Source: Rhodococcus sp. 14-2470-1b
GTDB lineage: Bacteria > Actinomycetota > Actinomycetes > Mycobacteriales > Mycobacteriaceae
Assembly: GCF_002259415.1 (NCBI RefSeq)
Contig: NZ_NPFY01000011.1
Coordinates: forward strand, 372,001-436,000
Direction: 5' to 3'
DNA: 64,000 nt
The translations under genes were made by a program, and so were the position numbers. Position 1 is the first letter of the stretch. Each line of letters begins with the position of its first letter. Below are positions 58,251 to 64,000 of the stretch, piece by piece. The notes under the pieces are model-generated. The model was given only the letters and a program-made list of their open reading frames with translations. It was not told the DNA's origin and did not search any database.

Positions 58251-58802
58251 GTGAACGCTCTCACCTCCACTTCTTTCGCCCCCACATCTCCCAGCGAGTC
58301 CTTCGCCGCGCGCTTCGGCGGCGTTGTCCCGCGCGAGCTGAACGCCTCGGCGCAGGCCATGAGCTGGTCGGCGTTCCGCGCCGAGTACAGCGGCGCCTCG
58401 GGTCCGATCCGCCTGGGCACATGGCAAGCATCCGACGCGCGAGGCGGCCGGAAGACCTTCGAAGCAACCTTCGGCATCGGCGACTCCATTCATTCCGCGA
58501 CGGCAACCAGCTACGGCCCGATCGACGCGTTGACGTCGATGCTCTACGACGCAGGCATCCACATCGAGATCACCGCGTTCCACCAGCAGCCACTGAGCCT
58601 GCATCAGCTTCCGAACGGATCGACGGCGACCTTCGTCCGGTGCGACCTCGACGGTCGACGCGAGTGGGCGATGGCCATCGAGCGCGACGGCGTCGAATCG
58701 TCGATCAGGGCCGTCATCGGCGCAGCCAACCTACTGCACAGCCGATGCAGGGCTGCACGACGGTCTCTGGATGGTTCTACACCTCTATCGTCTGCGCGCT
58801 AG
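58251..58802 (+). CDS. 2-isopropylmalate synthase LeuA allosteric-domain protein
   Basis: 183 aa. Residues about 70-165 match the LeuA regulatory (dimerisation) domain: YGPIDALTSMLYDAGIHIEI, then TATFVRCDLDGRREWAMAIE and SSIRAVIGAANLL. No catalytic barrel is present, so it cannot make isopropylmalate; it may bind leucine or associate with LeuA. The C-terminal 20 residues are non-conserved. GTG start; a Leu/Val-rich leader with alternative hairpins precedes it. Bases 57955-58124 show no gene, apart from a short dyad CTAGG/CCTAG near 57997-58012. Confidence 0.75.
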   Translation: MNALTSTSFAPTSPSESFAARFGGVVPRELNASAQAMSWSAFRAEYSGASGPIRLGTWQASDARGGRKTFEATFGIGDSIHSATATSYGPIDALTSMLYDAGIHIEITAFHQQPLSLHQLPNGSTATFVRCDLDGRREWAMAIERDGVESSIRAVIGAANLLHSRCRAARRSLDGSTPLSSAR

Positions 58803-58814
58803 ATATGCGTAGAG

Positions 58815-58839
58815 GGCGGTAGCAACGCTCGCTATCGCC
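58815..58839. terminator. Hairpin terminator between convergent genes
   Basis: Stem GGCGGTAGC / GCTATCGCC (one G-T pair) with a 7-base loop, 12 bases after the LeuA-domain gene stop. Confidence 0.6.
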
Positions 58840-58883
58840 TTCTACGACTTTCTTCCGTAGATACTAGAGACATGTAGAAAGCG

Positions 58884-59366
58884 CTAGGGCATCTCCATCG
58901 TCTGGGCTCGCCGAATCTCGCCGACCGCGCGATGGATGTAGCCCTGGGCTGCGACCTTTCGCCTGATCAGCAGGTCCGTGATGATCAGGATTGCGTGCTC
59001 CGGCCGGGGAAACGGCCGTTGTTCCGCGGCCTCCTGCATGTGATCGGCGACGCCGAGCGCCCCCGTCAGCACCTCGACGAAGCCGGGAACGTCCAGATCC
59101 TCGTACCACTCGGCCGACGCCCGGACCGCACTGGTCAACGCATCCTGGACATCCTCCCCGGTGAGACCGTCGGGATGCAGCTCTTCGAGTAGCGAACGCA
59201 CCATCTCGGCGTGGATCGAGGCGACCTGAGCTCGATCCTCGGAATCGAGGCTGCCGACGGCGTCGTCGAAGTCGCTCTTCGAGCGGGCGCGTGCCGCGGT
59301 GATTGCGTCATCGGTTGCGGCGGCGATCGCGCGTACGGTCGGCGGCCAGTCGGAGTTCTCGATCAC
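58884..59366 (-). CDS. Conserved hypothetical helical protein
   Basis: 160 aa, predicted all-alpha and acidic; no membrane segment, Cys-free. I do not recognise a family. Segments FVEVLTGALGVADHMQEAAE and HAILIITDLLIRRKVAAQGY suggest a helical bundle. GTG start at 59366. Divergent from the EphD-like hydrolase gene, 70 bases apart. Confidence 0.6.
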   Translation of the reverse strand: MIENSDWPPTVRAIAAATDDAITAARARSKSDFDDAVGSLDSEDRAQVASIHAEMVRSLLEELHPDGLTGEDVQDALTSAVRASAEWYEDLDVPGFVEVLTGALGVADHMQEAAEQRPFPRPEHAILIITDLLIRRKVAAQGYIHRAVGEIRRAQTMEMP

Positions 59367-59436
59367 CGGTCGATTCTCGCAGGCAGGACCGACAGTTCGT
59401 GTACATGTAACCCGAATTCATACTAAAGTCGAGTGA

Positions 59437-60330
59437 ATGAGCACCGCCATGGACCGAAGGATCGTCGTCAACGAGGGCATGCACCTCGCCGTGTTCGAGA
59501 CCGGCAACCCGGACGGTGAGACGATCGTGCTGGTTCACGGCTGGCCCGACACACACGAGTTGTGGAGCCACATCGTCCCGCTCCTCGCAGACGATTATCG
59601 AGTCGTGTCCTACGACGTACGCGGAGCAGGGGAGAGCACGATTCCCCAGGAGCAATCGGCATACCGGCTCCGCAACCTCGCCTCCGACTTCTACGCCGTG
59701 ATCGACGCCGTCAGCCCGGACCGGAAAGTCCACGTCCTCGCGCACGACTGGGGCGCAGTCCAGGCCTGGGAAGCGGCGGCGGAGCCACACGCGATCGACC
59801 GCATCGCCTCCTACACGTCCATTTCCGGTCCCAACCTCGACCACCTCGGCAAATGGTCCCGCTCACGCCTCGCGAAACCCACCGTGGAGGGCATCCGTCA
59901 CGTCCTCGCACAGGTGCGCGCCTCCTGGTACACGGTCACGTTCCACATCCCCGGGCTGTCGACGCTACGAATCAAGCGCCAGTTCGCCAAAGGATGGCCC
60001 GCATTCCTGCAGGAGTTCTCAGGTGTCGATCCTGCTCTGGTGACACAGAATTCGACCCTGTGGTCCGATGCGACCAACGGCACCAACCTCTACCGTGCCA
60101 ACATCATTCCGCGACTGACGAAGCCGCGCGAACGCTACGTGGACATCCCCGTCCAACTGATCGTGAACACCGAAGACGTCGCCGTGCGTCCGTACCACTA
60201 CGCCGACACCGGCAAGTGGGTGAAGAACTTGACTCGCAACGACATTCCAGCAGGCCACTGGTCACCCATTTCCCACGCGCGCGATATCGCGGAACTCACC
60301 AAGACATACATCGCCGGGCTGGGCCGCTGA
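59437..60330 (+). CDS. Epoxide hydrolase-like alpha/beta hydrolase (EphD-like)
   Basis: 297 aa. HGWPDTHELW oxyanion motif, nucleophile Asp in LAHDWGAVQ, general His in PAGHWSPISH; Asp nucleophile points to an epoxide hydrolase or dehalogenase. The sequence resembles the hydrolase half of mycobacterial EphD, without its SDR half. Start ATG 59437. Confidence 0.85.
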   Translation: MSTAMDRRIVVNEGMHLAVFETGNPDGETIVLVHGWPDTHELWSHIVPLLADDYRVVSYDVRGAGESTIPQEQSAYRLRNLASDFYAVIDAVSPDRKVHVLAHDWGAVQAWEAAAEPHAIDRIASYTSISGPNLDHLGKWSRSRLAKPTVEGIRHVLAQVRASWYTVTFHIPGLSTLRIKRQFAKGWPAFLQEFSGVDPALVTQNSTLWSDATNGTNLYRANIIPRLTKPRERYVDIPVQLIVNTEDVAVRPYHYADTGKWVKNLTRNDIPAGHWSPISHARDIAELTKTYIAGLGR

Positions 60331-60356
60331 CAAACGCCCGTCAACAGAAGAACATC

Positions 60357-61289
60357 TCAGGGCGCAAGAACCAGCTTGTGCCGCACCGATGATGCTCGGC
60401 TCCATGCCTTCTCGACGTCGGACAGCGGAACTTCCTCGTACTCGATCCGAAGCTTGCCTTCGGCTGCCCAGTCACTGACCCGGCGGTAGGCGTCGGCCAC
60501 TGCTTGCGGCCCGTGATGAATCGGCATGAACCCGGCGACTGTCGCTCCCAGTGCCCTCATGAGCTGCGCCGGGATCGTGATGTCGGCTCCGGCTCGGTCG
60601 CCGATCTGAATGGACCGCACGCCTTGGTTTCCCGCCCGTAGCGCGGCGAGCGCCACAGTGCCCCAGGTGTAATCGAGGATCACGTCGACGCCTCCGGACG
60701 CGTCGCGGATCGCTGCCGTCAGGTCGTCCTCGGGCGAGCCGGCGGCGACCACTCCTGTGGCGCCGAGTTCCAGCGTCGCCTCCAATGCCTGCCGGTCGCG
60801 TCCGACGACCGTGATGGACCCGGCGCCGAGCAAGCACGCAGCCTGCACGGCGATGCGCCCGACCACGCCGGTGCCGCCCAGGATCACGACGCTCTCGCCT
60901 GCCTTCAGGTGCGCACCCTCGACGAGCGGCATACTTCCCGCCAGGCCTGCGTTTCCCAAGGTCGCGGCGGTTCCGAAGTCCAGGGTGTCCGGAATGTCGA
61001 TCAGGTTGCCCACTGGTACGGGCGCGAACTCGGCCATCGAACCGAACGGAGCCCGCGGCAGGGAGAAGTACACCCGACGTCCGTCGGCGGTGACGCCACC
61101 ACCTTCGATGCCTGCGATCACGGGCAAGGTTCGCGGGCTCAGGTAGTGCCCGCCCGAGGCGATGGCAATATCGACGGCGTTGATCGTGGCCGCTTCCACC
61201 CGAAGCACCTCGATGCCCTCCGCACCCGTCGGGTCCTCGTGATCGGCGAACCTGGGAACCCCGTACTCGGTCAGAACTGCTGCTTTCAC
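60357..61289 (-). CDS. Zinc-independent quinone oxidoreductase-like protein
   Basis: 310 aa MDR-family reductase. IAGIEGGGVTADGRRVYFSL, nucleotide motif VVILGGTGVVGRIAVQA, DVILDYTWG. Lacks the catalytic zinc Cys. GTG start with GGAGG six bases upstream. Divergent from a TetR gene with inverted repeats between, so probably its target. Confidence 0.87.
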   Translation of the reverse strand: MKAAVLTEYGVPRFADHEDPTGAEGIEVLRVEAATINAVDIAIASGGHYLSPRTLPVIAGIEGGGVTADGRRVYFSLPRAPFGSMAEFAPVPVGNLIDIPDTLDFGTAATLGNAGLAGSMPLVEGAHLKAGESVVILGGTGVVGRIAVQAACLLGAGSITVVGRDRQALEATLELGATGVVAAGSPEDDLTAAIRDASGGVDVILDYTWGTVALAALRAGNQGVRSIQIGDRAGADITIPAQLMRALGATVAGFMPIHHGPQAVADAYRRVSDWAAEGKLRIEYEEVPLSDVEKAWSRASSVRHKLVLAP

Positions 61290-61328
61290 GACATGCCTCC
61301 ACCCATCGTCCGCACCCTCGCTCGGGTG

Positions 61329-61361
61329 ACTGAATCAGTATTCACTGAATATGGGTTCAGT
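61329..61361 (+). promoter_or_regulatory. Inverted repeats in the divergent TetR promoter region
   Basis: Site 1: TGAAT-CAGT-ATTCA (61331-61344). Site 2: ACTGAA-TATGGG-TTCAGT (61344-61361). The element ACTGAAT occurs twice and its complement once, giving a probable double operator 40-72 bp from each gene start. Confidence 0.6.
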
Positions 61362-61401
61362 CTGTACGCTACACACGTCACTGTCAATCGAAAGGGCGCA
61401 T

Positions 61402-62010
61402 GTGCCGACCACCTCACGCGAGCTTCAGGCCGCCCGAACCCGCACAGAACTCGAGGGCGCCGCGCGTGTCGTGTTCGCGCGGACGGGATACCTCGCGGCC
61501 AAGATCACCGACATCACGCGCGAGGCCGGCCGGTCGACGGGGTCGTTCTACAACCACTTCGACAGCAAGGACGCACTACTGCTCGCCCTCGCCGAACGAC
61601 TCGGCGAGGAAGCCGACGCGATAGTCGCCGCGCAGGATCCGGTCGCACGAACCGCGCGAACCATGCGTCCCCACCTCGAGGTGTTCTGGCGGATCTTCGG
61701 CGAGAATCGAACAGTCATCGACGCGCTCCGCGACGCAGCCCTCGTCAGCGACGAACTCTCCTCCCGTGTCGAAGAATTCACCATCCTGCAGTTCGAGCCG
61801 TGGGTCGACAGACTGCGCGGATTCGAGAGCGACGGCGTCGAGCTGCCGGCGTCGCCCGCGGTGACGGCGCAGCTCGTGGCCGGCGCCGCCGAGTCGTTCG
61901 CACGCCGATGGACGGGCGAATCGTCGCATGGACTCGATGCGCTCGTCGACTTCGTCGATCGCGCAGTCTTCGGTCCGCCCGTGAATACACGTCCCGATCA
62001 GACGAGGTGA
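61402..62010 (+). CDS. TetR-family transcriptional regulator
   Basis: 202 aa. HTH FARTGYLAAKITDITREAGR then STGSFYNHFDSKDALLLALA. C-terminal ligand domain helical. GTG 61402 with GAAAGG upstream; the open frame begins at 61351 inside the operator. Its stop overlaps the convergent monooxygenase stop by 13 bases. Likely represses itself and the divergent reductase. Confidence 0.88.
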   Translation: MPTTSRELQAARTRTELEGAARVVFARTGYLAAKITDITREAGRSTGSFYNHFDSKDALLLALAERLGEEADAIVAAQDPVARTARTMRPHLEVFWRIFGENRTVIDALRDAALVSDELSSRVEEFTILQFEPWVDRLRGFESDGVELPASPAVTAQLVAGAAESFARRWTGESSHGLDALVDFVDRAVFGPPVNTRPDQTR

Positions 62011-63269
62011 CCACGCAGCGTGCTGGAGGTGTAGTCCCGACGAAAGAGCCCCCGCGACTGCAGGACAGGTACTACGTGGTCGACGAAGTCATCCAAACCG
62101 TCCGGATACAGCGGGGGCATCAGGTTGAAGCCGTCCGCTGCACCGCCGTCGATCCAGGCCTCGATCTCGTCGGCGATGGACTCGGGAGTGCCGATCATCG
62201 TCGCATGGCCGCCGCCCGCGGCGAGCGTGCCGAGCAGCTCACCGACGGTCGGAGAGTCTTTCGCGATGATCCGAAGGATGGTCTCGTACCGTCCGTGGGG
62301 CCCGGTGAATTCCTCGATGGGAGGCAATGAAGGGACAGGAGCATCGAGTTCCCACGCACTGCAGTCTTGTTCGACGAACATGCTCAGTTGTCTCAACGAC
62401 TGCTCCACCGGCAACAAGGCGTCGAGCTCGTCCTTCTTCGCTCTCGCCTCGGCCGTGGTCGATCCGACATAGGTCACGAGGCCGGGCATGACGCCGACGG
62501 ACGAGGGTTCCCGTCCAGCACTGCGGATCCGAGCCTTCACATCCGCGTAATACGCCGCGCCGGATTCGATATCGTAGGCGACTGCATAGATCGCCTCGGC
62601 GTAGCGGGCGGCCAGATCCCGGCCCTGCCCCGACGCACCTGCCTGGAACAGCACCGGCCGGCCCTGCGGTGAACGAGGGACCGTCAGCGGACCGTCGACC
62701 CGGAAATGCTTGCCCGAGTGGTCTATCCGATTCACCTTGTCCGGATCGGCGTACATGCCGCCACGGTCGAGTACGAGAGCATCGGCGTCCCACGTGTCCC
62801 ACAGAGCGAGGGCGACGTCGACGAACTCCTCGGCACGCGCGTATCTCTCACCCCGAGGCGGGATCTCGTCGAAGCCGTGATTGCGCGCTTCGGCGTCGAA
62901 CATCGAGGTGACGACGTTCCATCCTGCCCGTCCGCCGCTGATGTGGTCGAGGGAGGCGAGCAGCCGCGCGGCGTGGAACGGTGTGTAGAACGTGGTGGAC
63001 ACCGTGGTCACCAGCCCGATGTGCGTCGTCGCCCGCGCCATCGCCGTCAGCGCGGTGATCGGTTCCAGAAACCAAGTTCCCGCTCCTGCCGGGTCACGCA
63101 CCGAGTGGCCGTCGGCGAAGAACACCGCGTCGAGTTTGCCGCGCTCCGCCGTCCGTGCGAGCTTCTCGTAGTACCCGATGTCGCCCAGGTCCTCGACGCG
63201 CGAACGCGGATGTCGCCAGGCGGCGCTGTGGTGACCGCAGTTGTACAGGAAGGCGTTCAGATGCATCAT
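61998..63269 (-). CDS. FMN-dependent monooxygenase, NtaA/SnaA/DszA family
   Basis: 423 aa LLM-type flavoenzyme. MMHLNAFLYNCGHHSAAWRH, LDAVFFADG, HISGGRAGWNVVTS, SGKHFRVDGPLTVPRSPQGR and PVLFQAGASGQGRDLAARYA are family hallmarks. Substrates in the family include nitrilotriacetate and organosulfur compounds; this one is unassigned. A separate FMN reductase is needed and not seen. ATG start shares one base with the upstream SDR stop (TGATG). Confidence 0.92.
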   Translation of the reverse strand: MMHLNAFLYNCGHHSAAWRHPRSRVEDLGDIGYYEKLARTAERGKLDAVFFADGHSVRDPAGAGTWFLEPITALTAMARATTHIGLVTTVSTTFYTPFHAARLLASLDHISGGRAGWNVVTSMFDAEARNHGFDEIPPRGERYARAEEFVDVALALWDTWDADALVLDRGGMYADPDKVNRIDHSGKHFRVDGPLTVPRSPQGRPVLFQAGASGQGRDLAARYAEAIYAVAYDIESGAAYYADVKARIRSAGREPSSVGVMPGLVTYVGSTTAEARAKKDELDALLPVEQSLRQLSMFVEQDCSAWELDAPVPSLPPIEEFTGPHGRYETILRIIAKDSPTVGELLGTLAAGGGHATMIGTPESIADEIEAWIDGGAADGFNLMPPLYPDGLDDFVDHVVPVLQSRGLFRRDYTSSTLRGHLV

Positions 63270-64000
63270 CAGTCCTTGACCAATCCACCGTCCACGACGA
63301 GATTCTGGCCGGTCACCGAACGGGACCACGGCGATGCGAAGAACAGCAACGCATCGGCGAACTCCTCGGGCGTCACCACACGTTTCAATGGAGTGGAGGC
63401 GGCGATGAAATCGAAGACCTCCTCCGGCGTCGCGGCGCTCGCGTCGGTCGTGCGCAACAGGCCGCCGGACACCATGTTGACGGTGATGCCGTCGCCGCCG
63501 AGGTCGGCCGCAAGCGTCCTGGTCAGCGACAGAAGAGCGGCCTTCGACGCCGTGTAGTCGTGGTACGGCACCACGGGGTTCTGAAACAGGTTGGTGCCGA
63601 CGTTGACGATCCGGCCCGATCCGGCGGCCCGCATACCCGGCACCGCGCGCTGAGTCGTATTGAGAGCACCGCGCACTGCGCCCTGGAACTGGGCGTCGAA
63701 CTGGGCCCAGGAGATGGTGTCCGCCTTGCTGCGCGCGTCACCGTCGAACGAGAAATCGGCGAGAGCATTGTTGACGACGGTGGTGACCGACGTGCCGAAA
63801 TGCTGCTCGGCTGCCGTGAACAGGGCATCGACCTGGGCGGGATCGGTGACGTCGGCCGCGACCGCAATACCGCCGATCTCCGACGCCAGTGCCTCCGCAG
63901 CCTCGCGGCTACGCCGATAGTTGACGACGACGTGTGCTCCCTGCGCAGCGAACGCGCGGGCCACTGCGGTTCCCAGGCCCCGTCCGGCTCCGGTGACGAC
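63269..64000 (-). CDS. Short-chain dehydrogenase/reductase, 5' end beyond the window
   Basis: At least 243 aa; the frame stays open to the right edge with VVTGAGRGLGTAVARAFAAQ, so only a few N-terminal residues are missing. NNALADF in place of NNAG, and catalytic Tyr and Lys in YTASKAALLSL. C-terminal LVVDGGLVKD is FabG-like. Coupled to the monooxygenase gene, suggesting a shared catabolic or detoxifying pathway. Confidence 0.88.
   Translation of the reverse strand, partial: VVTGAGRGLGTAVARAFAAQGAHVVVNYRRSREAAEALASEIGGIAVAADVTDPAQVDALFTAAEQHFGTSVTTVVNNALADFSFDGDARSKADTISWAQFDAQFQGAVRGALNTTQRAVPGMRAAGSGRIVNVGTNLFQNPVVPYHDYTASKAALLSLTRTLAADLGGDGITVNMVSGGLLRTTDASAATPEEVFDFIAASTPLKRVVTPEEFADALLFFASPWSRSVTGQNLVVDGGLVKD

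Overview
This is 64 kb of GC-rich actinobacterial chromosome. Gene content and protein style point to Nocardiaceae, most likely Rhodococcus sensu lato: a mycobacterial-type LigD, an Rv0183-like monoglyceride lipase, 13E12/DUF222 genes, IdeR-, LexA- and HspR-type operators, GTG/TTG starts and many 1-14 bp gene overlaps. The genus call is inference. I see no phage, insertion sequence, rRNA or CRISPR. One tRNA (initiator Met) is present. Genes at both window edges are cut.

Layout. 1-1.7 kb: end of an acyltransferase gene and a class III adenylate cyclase. 1.7-9.0 kb, minus strand: a tight eight-gene Nit1C-type operon (nitrogen-starvation/cyanide-assimilation cluster) with a catalytically intact nitrilase, a second nitrilase paralog that has lost its Glu and Cys, an unusual radical SAM protein, a GNAT/AIR-synthase fusion, a flavoprotein, a small conserved protein and a glycosyltransferase. 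A possible GlnR-like double site precedes it. 9.3-13 kb: small membrane proteins, an SRPBCC protein and LigD. 13-19.7 kb: secreted lipase, an iron-box-controlled siderophore-binding lipoprotein, an ABC exporter, and Lon with a HAIR-like operator. 19.8-24.5 kb: methyltransferase, unknown protein, cold-shock-like protein, and an SOS-box 13E12/HNH protein with internal repeats. 24.6-38.3 kb: metabolic and repair genes (SDR, GDPD, ZapE, luciferase-like monooxygenase, pirin, RNase H, AlkA-like glycosylase, AKR, MFS pump, Nfo) and an orphan NRPS condensation-like fragment behind an iron box. 38.4-46.2 kb: LolD/FtsX-type ABC pair, a stand-alone A-PCP-TE synthetase, a hydrolase and a Lon-N-domain protein. 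46.2-49.6 kb: tRNA-fMet, a second clpP pair, a ClgR/PopR-like regulator with matching inverted repeats at both loci, a DUF998-like membrane protein and a TetR with a repeat-encoded N-terminus. 49.6-57.9 kb: UbiB-like kinase, oxidoreductases, hydrolases, a lone AlkB and an AAA ATPase. 58-64 kb: a LeuA-regulatory-domain protein behind an apparent ribosome-mediated attenuator, an EphD-like hydrolase, and a TetR with divergent quinone-reductase and monooxygenase/SDR genes.

Themes. Stress proteolysis and nutrient control recur (HspR-Lon, PopR-ClpP, iron boxes, LexA, attenuator). A short dispersed intergenic repeat (core close to GGAGTGGAGCCGGCGGAACGA) occurs at several sites in the window, once as a five-copy tandem array and once inside a coding start. 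The strongest candidates for something undescribed are the catalytically dead nitrilase twin within the Nit1C operon, the PopR/ClpP circuit, the LeuA-domain attenuator and the A-PCP-TE synthetase whose adenylation domain lacks the amino-group-binding Asp.
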